Source: Desertivirga arenae (lineage in GTDB: Bacteria > Bacteroidota > Bacteroidia > Sphingobacteriales > Sphingobacteriaceae). Taken from it: DNA of 64,000 bases. The stretch lies in contig NZ_JAFEWE010000006.1 of assembly GCF_017355785.1 (NCBI RefSeq), forward strand, positions 124,001-188,000, written 5' to 3'. A program made the position numbers and the translations under genes. The number at the start of each line of letters is the position of its first letter. Within the stretch, counting starts at the first letter, position 1. The notes below the pieces were generated by a model, which was given only the letters and a program-made list of their open reading frames with translations, had not been told where the DNA came from and searched no databases. Below are positions 18,729 to 29,619 of this stretch, one piece after another.

Positions 18729-19580
18729 ATGATCATTATTGCAGACGGAGGCTCAACAAAAACAAATTGGTGCCTCCTAAATAAGGAGAACAAGAAAGTA
18801 TATTTTAATACCGAAGGATATAACCCGTATTTCGTAACGAAGGAATATATCGTAGAATCTTTAAAAAAGAATTTACCTGCGGATCTTGATCTCCCTGCGG
18901 TTGCCGAAGTTAACTTTTACGGCGCAGGAGTACATAATGAGGAAAAAGCAAATGAAATTAAAGAGGCATTCGCACAGGTTTTCACTCACAGTAAAATTTT
19001 TGTGGGTCACGATCTATTGGCTGCAGCAAGAGCCCTTCTGGGTGATAAACCAGGATTTGCCGCTATTTTAGGAACAGGTACGAATACCTGTATCTATGAT
19101 GGTAAAGAGATTGTAGAGCAGATAGATTCGGGTGCTTACATTTTAGGTGATGAAGGAAGTGGATGTCATATCGGCAAGAAATTGCTGATCGACTATTTAC
19201 GGGGATATATGCCGCAAAGTGTAAGAGACAGCTTTTGGAACACTTTTCAATTAACTCCGGACGACATCCAGGAAAACGTTTATTCAAAGCCCTTGGCTAG
19301 CAGATTTTGCGCAAGCTTTGCTAAATTTGTTTATGAGGAGACTTCTGACAGAACTTATACCCGTGGAATCGTGAAACAAGCTTTTACCGATTTCTTCAAA
19401 AACCTGGTGAGTCATTACCCCAATTATCAGAATTTTTCTTTCAACTGCATTGGTTCTGTAGCCTATAGTTTCAGAGATATTCTGGAAGAGGTGGCTGGAG
19501 AATACGGGATGCAAATGGGTGAATTAGTGCGTTCTCCTATAGATAATCTTGTGGAATACCACGTAGAGCATAGAGGTTAA
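18729..19580 (+). CDS. BadF/BadG/BcrA/BcrD-family sugar kinase, N-acetylglucosamine-kinase-like, 283 aa
   Basis: ASKHA-fold kinase. The phosphate-1 loop ADGGSTKTNW (D6, G7-G8, T10, K11, T12), catalytic D95 (VGHDLLAAARA), adenosine loop ILGTGTNTC (113-121) and GDEGSG (140-145) are intact, so ATP-dependent phosphorylation of an amino sugar such as GlcNAc is likely. Cytoplasmic. It stands upstream of a Nudix-related regulator (convergent) and of pfkA. A close paralogue with a damaged active site lies at 21487-22335. A hairpin follows the stop. Confidence 0.85.
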   Translation: MIIIADGGSTKTNWCLLNKENKKVYFNTEGYNPYFVTKEYIVESLKKNLPADLDLPAVAEVNFYGAGVHNEEKANEIKEAFAQVFTHSKIFVGHDLLAAARALLGDKPGFAAILGTGTNTCIYDGKEIVEQIDSGAYILGDEGSGCHIGKKLLIDYLRGYMPQSVRDSFWNTFQLTPDDIQENVYSKPLASRFCASFAKFVYEETSDRTYTRGIVKQAFTDFFKNLVSHYPNYQNFSFNCIGSVAYSFRDILEEVAGEYGMQMGELVRSPIDNLVEYHVEHRG

Positions 19581-19601
19581 ACAAATAGTCCTGGAAATAA
19601 G

Positions 19602-19638
19602 AAAGGGTTTAGCGAATCGAATCACTAAACCCTTTTTT
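19602..19638. terminator. Bidirectional terminator
   Basis: AAGGGTTTAG (19603-19612) pairs with CTAAACCCTT (19625-19634), with a T run on the + side. It lies between convergent genes ending at 19580 and 19669. Confidence 0.8.
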
Positions 19639-19668
19639 TATGGAGTAACGTTGGCATTTTAAACACTG

Positions 19669-20367
19669 CTATTCCTTCATAAAGGATAATTCCTTCTGAA
19701 ATAGCTTAGCGTATTTGCGGCGATCGAATTTGTATAAAGTAGCGGCACGATAGGAAACTCCCCTTTGTTTCTCATCCAGTTCCTTTAAAATTCCGTAATT
19801 CAGCATCTTTTTACGGAAATTACGTTTATCGAGCTTCTTGCTTAGTATTGCTTCGTAAACATTCTGCAACTGGGTAAGAGTAAATTTCTCTGGCAGTAGC
19901 TCAAAAGCGATGGGCTGATAACTTATCCTCCGTCTGATCTTCTCTAGACTTTTCTCAAAGATCAGGGAGTGGTCAAAGGCCAGTTTAGGTAACTCATTTA
20001 CGGGATGCCAGAAAGCCTTTCTTGCGTACCTGGAGTGCGGATGCAACTCATTCTTGCCGCTCAAACGGATTAATGCGTAGTAAGCCACCGTAATAACCCG
20101 TCCTTCCGGGTGACGATCTACATCTCCGAAAGTATACAGCTGCTCCATGTAGATATTGCTCAATCCTGTCAACTCATTGAGGATACGCTCTGCTCCTTCA
20201 TCAATACTTTCATCCGGCGCAACAAATAAACCTGGGAGTGCCCACCAGTCTTTGAAAGGCTCTTCGTTACGTTCTATCAAAAGAATTTTAAGAACACCTT
20301 CTTCAAAGCCGAAGATGACACAGTCGACCGAGAATACGGAATCAAATTTTGGCAGTGCGGTTTGCAA
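19669..20367 (-). CDS. Nudix-related transcriptional regulator (NrtR/AraR-like), 232 aa
   Basis: N-terminal Nudix domain (about residues 10-145) joined to a C-terminal winged-helix-like domain (about 150-232, FTLTQLQNVYEAILSKKLDKRNFRKKML), the layout of NrtR and the Bacteroides AraR family. The Nudix box is degenerate: the canonical REUxEExGU reads RILNELTGL, so two of the catalytic glutamates are lost and hydrolysis is unlikely, as in the regulator branch. The start is TTG at 20367, with no in-frame ATG near. It diverges from pfkA across 132 bases holding a palindrome. It probably senses a sugar or nucleotide and controls the neighbouring kinase/glycolysis genes; that target is inference. 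Confidence 0.8.
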   Translation of the reverse strand: MQTALPKFDSVFSVDCVIFGFEEGVLKILLIERNEEPFKDWWALPGLFVAPDESIDEGAERILNELTGLSNIYMEQLYTFGDVDRHPEGRVITVAYYALIRLSGKNELHPHSRYARKAFWHPVNELPKLAFDHSLIFEKSLEKIRRRISYQPIAFELLPEKFTLTQLQNVYEAILSKKLDKRNFRKKMLNYGILKELDEKQRGVSYRAATLYKFDRRKYAKLFQKELSFMKE

Positions 20368-20456
20368 AATGATAATATTAAAATTAAGCCTTATCTTTAT
20401 TGGTGGTTATATCCCGGCACAAAAGTGGAAAAATAATTCTACATTTTTTTAACTTA

Positions 20457-20480
20457 GTGTAGGAAATACACCTATATTCG
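20457..20480 (+). promoter_or_regulatory. Candidate operator and -7 element of the pfkA promoter
   Basis: GTGTAGGAAATACAC at 20457-20471 is a 5+5 inverted repeat around a 5-base centre. Immediately after it TATATTCG (20473-20480) matches seven of eight bases of TAnnTTTG. Transcription would begin near 20487, about 13 bases before the GTG start. No clear TTG is found at -33. The divergent regulator gene makes it a plausible site for the NrtR-like protein. Confidence 0.4.
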
Positions 20481-20499
20481 GCAATTAATTTTTTCAGTC

Positions 20500-21480
20500 G
20501 TGGCAGAAATAAAAAAAATTGGTGTATTCACTTCAGGAGGTGATGCCCCAGGAATGAATGCCTGTATCAGAGCAGTTGTAAGAACTGCAATATATCTGGG
20601 CAAAGAAGTTGTTGGTATTCAACAAGGCTATCAGGGCATGATTGATAAGAAGTTCGTACCGATGGATGCACGTTCGGTACGTAATATAATCCAGATGGGC
20701 GGAACTGTCCTTAAGACCGCCAGATGCATGGATTTCAGAACTCCCGAAGGACGTGCATTTGCATACAAAAATTTAAAAGAAGAAGGAATTGACGCCTTAG
20801 TTCCAATTGGAGGTGACGGTACTTTTACCGGCGCTGAATTCTTATCACGAGAATTCGACATACCTGTTATTTGCGTTCCGGGGACTATAGACAATGACCT
20901 TTACGGCTCTGATTACACGTTAGGGTACGATACGGCAACCAATACGGTTATCGACGCGATCGATAAGATTCGTGACACAGCCGCATCTCACGACAGATTA
21001 TTCTTCATTGAAGTGATGGGGCGTGATTCTGGCTGTATTGCTCTGCATGCTGGTATTGCTGGCGGAGCAGAAGCTATCCTTCTTCCCGAAAAGGAAACAG
21101 CGATCGATGAACTGATCGATAAACTTGAGCAGGGTTCGGAAAAGAAGACTTCAAGCATTGTGATCATTGCTGAGGGCGACAAAAATGGAGGAGCTTATAA
21201 TGTTGCAAAACGAGTAAAAGAAAAATTCAATTTTTACGATATAAAAGTTACGATTTTAGGACATTTGCAGCGCGGAGGATCTCCAAGCAGTTTCGACCGT
21301 GTTTTAGGCGGACGTTTGGGATACGCAGCTGTTAAAGCACTGCTGGCAGGAGAAAACAGAAAAATGGTTGGCTTAAGAAATAATAAAGTTGAGCTTACCG
21401 ACCTCCAGGAGGCAATCCACAATCATACTTTCAAATTGGAAGAGGATTTGTTGGAAATGGCTAATATATTGTCGATATAG
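20500..21480 (+). CDS. pfkA: ATP-dependent 6-phosphofructokinase, 326 aa
   Basis: Phosphorylates fructose-6-phosphate to fructose-1,6-bisphosphate in glycolysis. GVFTSGGDAPGMN (8-20) binds ATP; GGDGT (104-108) has glycine where PPi enzymes have aspartate, so ATP is the donor. TIDND (129-133, catalytic D131) and MGRDSG bind fructose-6-P. Length and motifs are those of a classic bacterial PfkA. Start is GTG at 20500. It begins an operon with the degenerate kinase paralogue (6 bases after) and gapA. Confidence 0.97.
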   Translation: MAEIKKIGVFTSGGDAPGMNACIRAVVRTAIYLGKEVVGIQQGYQGMIDKKFVPMDARSVRNIIQMGGTVLKTARCMDFRTPEGRAFAYKNLKEEGIDALVPIGGDGTFTGAEFLSREFDIPVICVPGTIDNDLYGSDYTLGYDTATNTVIDAIDKIRDTAASHDRLFFIEVMGRDSGCIALHAGIAGGAEAILLPEKETAIDELIDKLEQGSEKKTSSIVIIAEGDKNGGAYNVAKRVKEKFNFYDIKVTILGHLQRGGSPSSFDRVLGGRLGYAAVKALLAGENRKMVGLRNNKVELTDLQEAIHNHTFKLEEDLLEMANILSI

Positions 21481-21486
21481 AATAGA

Positions 21487-23336
<1,850 letters not shown>

Positions 23337-23358
23337 TCTCACAAGTATAGAAATTAGG

Positions 23359-23389
23359 AGTCCCTGCCCTACCGGCAGGGACTTTTTTA
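23359..23389 (+). terminator. Rho-independent terminator of the pfkA-gapA operon
   Basis: Stem AGTCCCTGCC/GGCAGGGACT (23359-23368, 23374-23383) with a 5-nt loop and a run of T (23383-23389). It sits 22 bases after the gapA stop. Confidence 0.92.
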
Positions 23390-23616
23390 TTTATTTAATG
23401 TCCCATGAAAACGTCAGAAACCTCAGCGTATCCAAGCTAAACGGTATCTTTATAAAAAAATAATATTTTTTTCATCTCACAGCGGGATCTTTTACTTCTG
23501 ATCCTTAGGCTGTTCCGTAAAAAACCGCCTGTTACTGGCTTAAAAGCAAGAAAAAATAGCTTTATAAAGTTTGGATATCAGAAAAAAGACTTTACATTTG
23601 CATCACCAAAAGGGAC

Positions 23617-23689
23617 GGTATCATAGCTCAGTTGGTAGAGCAAAGGACTGAAAATCCTTGTGTCGCTGGTTCGATTCCAGCTGATACCA
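23617..23689 (+). tRNA. trnF: tRNA-Phe (GAA anticodon)
   Basis: Acceptor stem GGTATCA pairs fully with TGATACC (7 bp), followed by discriminator A at 23689. D-arm AGCTCAGTTGGTAGAGC, anticodon stem AAGGA/TCCTT around loop CTGAAAA with anticodon GAA at 23650-23652, and T-arm with GGTTCGATTCC. The 3' CCA is not encoded (CAG follows). 73 nt. Confidence 0.96.
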
Positions 23690-23694
23690 CAGAA

Positions 23695-23734
23695 ACAAAA
23701 AAGGCTTTTTTCTACGGAAAGAAGCCTTTTTTGT
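23695..23734 (+). terminator. Terminator after tRNA-Phe
   Basis: Stem of 13 bp (23695-23707 with 23722-23734, core AAAAAAGGCTT/AAGCCTTTTTT) with a loop containing CTACGG, then T-rich sequence. It starts 6 bases after the tRNA. Confidence 0.85.
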
Positions 23735-24436
23735 TTATAGCTAAATTTTGAGACTATGATCTTCCCGTCTCATCAGTTCTTCCAGTTTGAACTTGAACCT
23801 ATTAAGATTAGGGATCACCTTTTAAGGTACCGCGACTTGGTAATACGTGAAATCCAAAATCATTTTTTCATTACTATAGATAAATAGCAAGCCCTCCTGC
23901 ATTATTAAACTTGATTCTTCAATGTCAGAGTTCAGATCTCAATCTAATCGCCCTACATGGCTCTTTCTATCCATAAAGAACCTATTTACCCCCTTGTTTT
24001 TAAATATCCCCCCCCTACTAACATCCCTCTATTACCCTAATTTTGGCCTTAGGAGCTATATATGAAAGGATATGCGTGAAGTCTAGAAGCTGCATTTCTA
24101 AAAATTAACCAATTTCTAAACGGGAGAAAACAGCAAGAAAAGGTATCAATACGAGCAACCAATTAAGTGTCTATATGACGTTTTTCTAATTATAGACGAT
24201 TTTAAGTTTAACCAAATCAATTACCAACTAATCAGTAAAAAATGAAGAAAAAACGATCGAGTATTTTTTGAGAGCCGAATTAATCCAAGCCGGTTAACTA
24301 ATCAAACAAACCAAATAAGCATGAAATATAGAAGCAAATAAGTTACAGCCATAGTGCTCCCAAAACAAGGCGAGCCTAAATGGCTCTGTTAATTCAAACT
24401 ATCCATACATGAATTAAAAAATTAAGCATACAACTC
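23735..24436. other. 702-base gap before the second SusC gene
   Basis: No credible gene. It contains TAATTTTG at 24038-24045, a full match to the TAnnTTTG -7 element, about 390 bases before the susC start, but no TTG sits at the expected 19-21-base spacing upstream. If used it would give a long 5' leader. The region is otherwise AT-rich without a clear repeat or riboswitch-like fold that I can see by eye. Confidence 0.4.
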
Positions 24437-27400
24437 ATGTCTAAACATTTTACCAAACAAGTAAGGAGGGATAACACCCACCTTCAAAATAAATTGCTGC
24501 TGACCCTAAAGGGCTCCTTAGTTCTTATATGGGCTCCGTTATTTTCAGCACAAGCCAGTATTATTAATCCCAACCCTGGCGAACAGATAAGGCGGGAATC
24601 CCCTTTATATTCAAAAAGCTTCGACAGCAATTTCGTTATATCTAAAGCCGCGAAACTTGATATTACAAAATTAGCTACACAACGTATTGTAGTTACAGGC
24701 AAAGTAACTGATAAACAAGGAACTACACTTCCAGGAGTCAGTGTAATTGTGAAAGGATCGAAAACAGGGGTAGTAACAGATGCAAATGGTGTCTTTTCCA
24801 TTAATGTTGCCGATGGAGATCAAACACTCGTTTTCTCTTATATAGGATTTGAGAACCAGGAGGTTCAGGTAAAAGGCCAGAGAACAATTAATGTAGTACT
24901 AACAGAGAAAGCTTCAAGCCTGGAAGAAGTAGTAGTTGTTGGGTATAGTTCACAATCTAAAAGAAAGGTATCGACAGCGGTAAGTACCATTAAATCTGAG
25001 GATCTGGTCCGGTCGTCATCTACTACAACAGCTGGAGCGCTAAGTGGGAAAATAGCGGGGGTATCTACCAGGGCTATAGATTCACGTCCGGGTAGAGGAA
25101 TTAACCTGGAAATCCGAAATATGGGCAAGCCTTTGTACGTGATTGACGGTATTCCATATGGTGGTGATGCAAGTAGAGATTGGCTCGGAACTTCCAATGT
25201 TTCTGGAGAAGATGCTTTTAATGCCTTAAATCTTGAAGACATTGAAAGTATTTCAGTTCTAAAAGACGCAGCGGCTGCGGTATATGGGCTTCGTGCAAGT
25301 AGTGGGGTAGTACTTGTTACAACCAAAAAAGGAAGCAAAGGAGATAACGCTAAAGTAAGGCTGAACAGCTACTATGGCTGGCAAAATCTCACCAGATTCC
25401 CAGAACTTGCAAATGCTGGTCAATATGTCCGGGGCCTAGTTGAGGCTGAACAAAATGCAGGAAAAGATCCAAGCGCACTATATTCTAAAGAAGAGCTTGC
25501 TAAATGGGAAAGCGGTACAGAACCTGGCTATAAGAGTTACGACTATTATGATATCATTATGAGGAAAAATGTACCTCAATATAATGTAAATGCGGCCGTT
25601 TCAGGAGGTTCTAATAATTCAACATACTATCTATCCTTCTCTAAGACAATGCAAGAAGCTACAATGAAGGACTTTGATTACAATAGAAATAATTTCCAGG
25701 CTAATATTGAAACCAAAATAGGTAAAAGAATAACTGTAGGCACACAGGCAAGTGGCAGATTAGAAAGAACACGAGATGTTGGGCTACCAGGAGGTGATGG
25801 CTATTTTTCTTCAATCCTGTCTCTTTTTAGCAGTATCCCGACCTATGGACCATATGCTAATGATAATCCTCAATACATGAATGCTATACCAAACAGACCC
25901 GATTTAAACCCGGCTTTGTTTAGTAGAGATATTGCCGGATACAAGGACAATTACACAAAAAATGCAAACGTAAACCTTTACTCGGAGTATAAGTTCCCTT
26001 TCGGATTGTCAGCTAAATTCACTTATTCATACAACTACACCCACCTTGATTTTGACGGATTCCAATATTCATATGACTTCTATACCTATAATAGAATAAA
26101 CGATACATATAACCTGGGTGGAGGACAAAGTGCAAGATGGAGGTTCGAAGCACAGTCAGAATCCCCTGCAAGATATGGGCAGTTTATGCTGAATTACACA
26201 AAAACCTTCGGATCTCATAATGTTGCAGCTGTTTTTGCTTATGAACGATCAGATTATGAGCGTTCAAACAAATGGTCAAACACTGCTCCTACTAATAACT
26301 ACATACCTTTTAAAACCTTGTCCGAACTAACAGGCTATGGTGAAGGCTGGAGTTATCAGGCAAGATCAGGGTATATCGGAAGGTTCGACTATAGCTTCCG
26401 GGATAAATACATGCTGTCTATGTTTGGTCGCTATGATGCGTCCTATCTCTATGCACCGGGCAAAAGGTGGGGATTCTTTCCTGGCGCATCTGCAGGATGG
26501 AGAATTTCAGAAGAGCCATTCTTTAAAGGCCTGAAAACTGTAGTTAATGATCTAAAATTAAGAGCATCAGTTGGACAAACAGGAAGTGAAGCTGGAGTAA
26601 GTATGTTCGGCTATCTACCAGGATACGACTTTAACAGTGGAGGTGCCGTTCTAGATGGGAAATACGTTATTGGTGTTCGTCCGAGAGGAATGCCTGTAAC
26701 CAACCTTTCATGGGAAAAGAACACCGCGTACAATGCAGGGCTGGACTTGAAGCTCGTAAACAGTAAACTTTCACTTACTGCAGACATTTTCAGAAAAACT
26801 ATATCTGGTAGGCCGGCTGCCCGATATGATGTATTACTACCGAGCGAAGTTGGCTATTCTCTTCCAAATGAGAACTTAAATAAGGATGAATATCGTGGAG
26901 CGGAGGGAATGATCAATTTCACTAATAAAGTTGGTAGGCTCAATTATAATATTGGGGTAAATGCTACTTATTCCCGCTTCCGTAACATTTCAACTTACAA
27001 GCCAAGGTTTGGCAATTCCTGGAATCAATACCGTAATTCTATTGAAGATAGATGGGGTGGAGTTTGGTGGGGTTACCAGGCGATTGGTCGTTTCCAATCT
27101 GAAGAGGAAATAAGGAACTACCCGATCGACAATGATGGTCAAAATAATAGAACGCAATTGCCAGGAGATATCATATACAAAGATGTTAATGGAGATGGCG
27201 TAATTAATGGTATGGATGAAAGACCGATAGGTTACCCAACTGGCTGGGCACCAATGCTTAGTTATGGTTCAAGTATCGGATTGCAATGGAAAAACTTCAA
27301 CCTAAACCTGGATTTTGCAGGAGCAACAATGCAATCTTGGTTCCAGGATTATGAATTGAGGAACCCTTATCATGCAGGTGGTAATTCCCCAGCTTATATT

Positions 27401-27754
27401 CTAACAGACAGGTGGCATAGAGCAGACCCTTACGATCCAAATAGCGAATGGATTCCTGGTAAATACCCCGCTATCAGAAAGGGTACAAGTATGAACAATG
27501 GTAGGAACAGCGATTTTTGGCTGAACGACGTTCGGTACCTTCGTTTGAAGAACCTTGAATTCGGTTATACACTGCCTAAAGGGTTGACTAACAGATTATC
27601 AATGGAAAGATTCCGCATCTATGCTTCTTCTGCAAATTTATTCAGCATAGATAATTTAAAAGATCTTGGGGTTGATCCAGAGATCGATGCCAGGGCTGCT
27701 GTAGTATACCCACAACAGAGAACCTTCCTATTAGGAATTAACGTAACGTTTTAA
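24437..27754 (+). CDS. SusC/RagA-family TonB-linked outer-membrane transporter, 1105 aa
   Basis: Long N-terminus whose hydrophobic signal is at about residues 21-40 (LLTLKGSLVLIWAPLFSAQA). A CarboxypepD_reg-like domain follows (VVTGKVTDKQGTTLPGVSV, about 84-165), the plug domain (about 175-290, LKDAAAAVYGLRASSGVVLV) and the beta-barrel ending RTFLLGINVTF. It imports an oligomeric nutrient with TonB energy and pairs with the SusD 9 bases downstream. Compared with the first SusC (10666-13839), the barrel sequence is quite different, so a different substrate is likely. No STN domain. Confidence 0.96.
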   Translation: MSKHFTKQVRRDNTHLQNKLLLTLKGSLVLIWAPLFSAQASIINPNPGEQIRRESPLYSKSFDSNFVISKAAKLDITKLATQRIVVTGKVTDKQGTTLPGVSVIVKGSKTGVVTDANGVFSINVADGDQTLVFSYIGFENQEVQVKGQRTINVVLTEKASSLEEVVVVGYSSQSKRKVSTAVSTIKSEDLVRSSSTTTAGALSGKIAGVSTRAIDSRPGRGINLEIRNMGKPLYVIDGIPYGGDASRDWLGTSNVSGEDAFNALNLEDIESISVLKDAAAAVYGLRASSGVVLVTTKKGSKGDNAKVRLNSYYGWQNLTRFPELANAGQYVRGLVEAEQNAGKDPSALYSKEELAKWESGTEPGYKSYDYYDIIMRKNVPQYNVNAAVSGGSNNSTYYLSFSKTMQEATMKDFDYNRNNFQANIETKIGKRITVGTQASGRLERTRDVGLPGGDGYFSSILSLFSSIPTYGPYANDNPQYMNAIPNRPDLNPALFSRDIAGYKDNYTKNANVNLYSEYKFPFGLSAKFTYSYNYTHLDFDGFQYSYDFYTYNRINDTYNLGGGQSARWRFEAQSESPARYGQFMLNYTKTFGSHNVAAVFAYERSDYERSNKWSNTAPTNNYIPFKTLSELTGYGEGWSYQARSGYIGRFDYSFRDKYMLSMFGRYDASYLYAPGKRWGFFPGASAGWRISEEPFFKGLKTVVNDLKLRASVGQTGSEAGVSMFGYLPGYDFNSGGAVLDGKYVIGVRPRGMPVTNLSWEKNTAYNAGLDLKLVNSKLSLTADIFRKTISGRPAARYDVLLPSEVGYSLPNENLNKDEYRGAEGMINFTNKVGRLNYNIGVNATYSRFRNISTYKPRFGNSWNQYRNSIEDRWGGVWWGYQAIGRFQSEEEIRNYPIDNDGQNNRTQLPGDIIYKDVNGDGVINGMDERPIGYPTGWAPMLSYGSSIGLQWKNFNLNLDFAGATMQSWFQDYELRNPYHAGGNSPAYILTDRWHRADPYDPNSEWIPGKYPAIRKGTSMNNGRNSDFWLNDVRYLRLKNLEFGYTLPKGLTNRLSMERFRIYASSANLFSIDNLKDLGVDPEIDARAAVVYPQQRTFLLGINVTF

Positions 27755-27763
27755 TGAATGATC

Positions 27764-29608
27764 ATGAAAAATAGATATTGTTTTTTAATCATGTTAACTA
27801 TTGCGATAAGCATGTTAGCAGGGTGTAAAGAAGATGAATGGTTACAAAGACAACCAAAAGACAGGATAACTGATGAACAGATTTGGAAAGACCCTAATAT
27901 GATCACAGGTCTTCTAGCAAACTACTATGACAGACTTCCTTCTTTTTCTGGTGTTTTTAATACAGGAACGAGTAGCGAATTTGATGATGCAATGTGGTCG
28001 GGACATGTTGATCAAAACGGTCGAAATAACTTTACTTATTCAGATAGTTACGGAAGATACTGGGACTATACCTTTATCCGGGATATTAATTTATCACTTG
28101 AAAATCTTGATAAGTATAGCTCAAGCCTAACAGACGTTAAGAAGAAACAGTTCAACGCAGAGTTAAGATTTATTAGGGCCTTCGTTTATTTCGAACTTGT
28201 TAAACGCATGGGTGGTGTCCCATTAGTTACTACCCAACTTATTTATAATAATAGTGGAGACCCTACCCCATTGCAAACCCCGAGAGCAAAAGAATCTGAA
28301 GTGTATGATTTCATATATAATGAACTAGAGGCAATTAAGGAAAATTTCTCGGAAACCACGAATAGTAAAACCCGCGCGAATAAATACACAGCACTCGCAT
28401 TAGAAAGTCGTGCAATGCTTTATGCCGGATCAATTGCAAAATACAATAATCTAATGGCCACTCCTATTACTACTCCGGGTGGAGAAGTTGGTATCCCAGC
28501 TGATAAAGCAAATGATTATTATCAAAAATCCCTGGCAGCTTCAGAAAGTATCCTTGCTAATAGCAATTATGATCTTTACAATGTTGCAGGATCATCAAAA
28601 GGAGACAATTTTTACAAACTGTTCATGACTGAAAGTGCGAATAAGGAAGTGATATTTGCAAAAGACTTTGCAACCGGAAAAGTCCATGGTTTCACTTATG
28701 ATAATGTGGTAAGAAGTTTTAGAACAGACATTGAAGGCTCCTCCATGTTAACACCATCTTTGAGCCTTGTTGAAAGCTTTGACTATCTGGACGGAACTCC
28801 TGGTGTTCTTAAAGATAAAGATCAAAGCGGCAATTATATTTCATATTCGACACCTGGAGATATATTTGCAAACAAGGATGCCAGACTTTATGGCACTGTA
28901 GTGTATCCTGGAAGTGTTTTCCGTTCTCAACCTGTAGATATCCAGGCTGGTGTTGCTGAGTGGGATAATGGTGCTTACCGGTTTAAAGTAGGTAATCTTG
29001 GGTCAGTCTATACAGACGGTAAAAAACTCACTGGATTTGATGGTCCAAGAGATAATGATCAGTATGTAAGTAATACTGGTTTTTATATTCGCAAATTTGT
29101 AAGTGAAAATCCACAGGATGGTGTACGTCCAAGTTTAGCTTCCAACTGGTGGCCATGGTTTCGTGTCGGTGAAATTTATTTGAATGCAGCGGAAGCAGCA
29201 TTCGAGCTTGGTCGCGCCGAAGCAAAAAATTATATTAATAAAGTAAGAGAGGTGCACGGAGGCTTCCCTGCCAACAGCATCACAACCCTAACTACCGATA
29301 TTATTCGTAATGAAAGGCGGGTTGAACTAGCTTTCGAAGACCATCGATATTTCGATTTAAAACGCTGGCGTATAGCACATATAGTATGGAACGGAGCGGA
29401 AAGTGATCGGAATGCGGTGGTTTACGGGTTTTACCCTTACAGAGTAGTTAGACCTGGGCATCCTGATGATGGGAAATTTATATTTCAAAGGGTCAGACCC
29501 GTACGTTTTGTAAGAGCAAGGTATTTTCAGATGTTTAACTACTATTCCTCTATTGATCAGAACGTATTGAACAACAATCCAAAGCTTGTCAGAAATCCAT
29601 TCCATTAA
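27764..29608 (+). CDS. SusD/RagB-family nutrient-binding lipoprotein, 614 aa
   Basis: I start at the second ATG (27764); an in-frame ATG at 27758 adds two residues. Lipobox SMLAGC (C21 from this start). The N-terminal half carries RFIRAFVYFELVKRMGGVP, a hallmark of SusD, and the C-terminal signature NERRVELAFEDHRYFDLKRWR is near residue 545. It captures ligand at the cell surface for the upstream SusC. Nine bases separate susC from susD and 11 bases separate susD from the DUF3823 gene. Confidence 0.95.
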   Translation: MKNRYCFLIMLTIAISMLAGCKEDEWLQRQPKDRITDEQIWKDPNMITGLLANYYDRLPSFSGVFNTGTSSEFDDAMWSGHVDQNGRNNFTYSDSYGRYWDYTFIRDINLSLENLDKYSSSLTDVKKKQFNAELRFIRAFVYFELVKRMGGVPLVTTQLIYNNSGDPTPLQTPRAKESEVYDFIYNELEAIKENFSETTNSKTRANKYTALALESRAMLYAGSIAKYNNLMATPITTPGGEVGIPADKANDYYQKSLAASESILANSNYDLYNVAGSSKGDNFYKLFMTESANKEVIFAKDFATGKVHGFTYDNVVRSFRTDIEGSSMLTPSLSLVESFDYLDGTPGVLKDKDQSGNYISYSTPGDIFANKDARLYGTVVYPGSVFRSQPVDIQAGVAEWDNGAYRFKVGNLGSVYTDGKKLTGFDGPRDNDQYVSNTGFYIRKFVSENPQDGVRPSLASNWWPWFRVGEIYLNAAEAAFELGRAEAKNYINKVREVHGGFPANSITTLTTDIIRNERRVELAFEDHRYFDLKRWRIAHIVWNGAESDRNAVVYGFYPYRVVRPGHPDDGKFIFQRVRPVRFVRARYFQMFNYYSSIDQNVLNNNPKLVRNPFH

Positions 29609-29619
29609 TTGTTGGCATT

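Noticed and set aside
23581-23616. Possible attachment site or integrated element at tRNA-Phe
   Set aside because: No repeat of the tRNA 3' end, integrase or island boundary was visible downstream; the following locus looks like ordinary chromosomal SusC-SusD genes.
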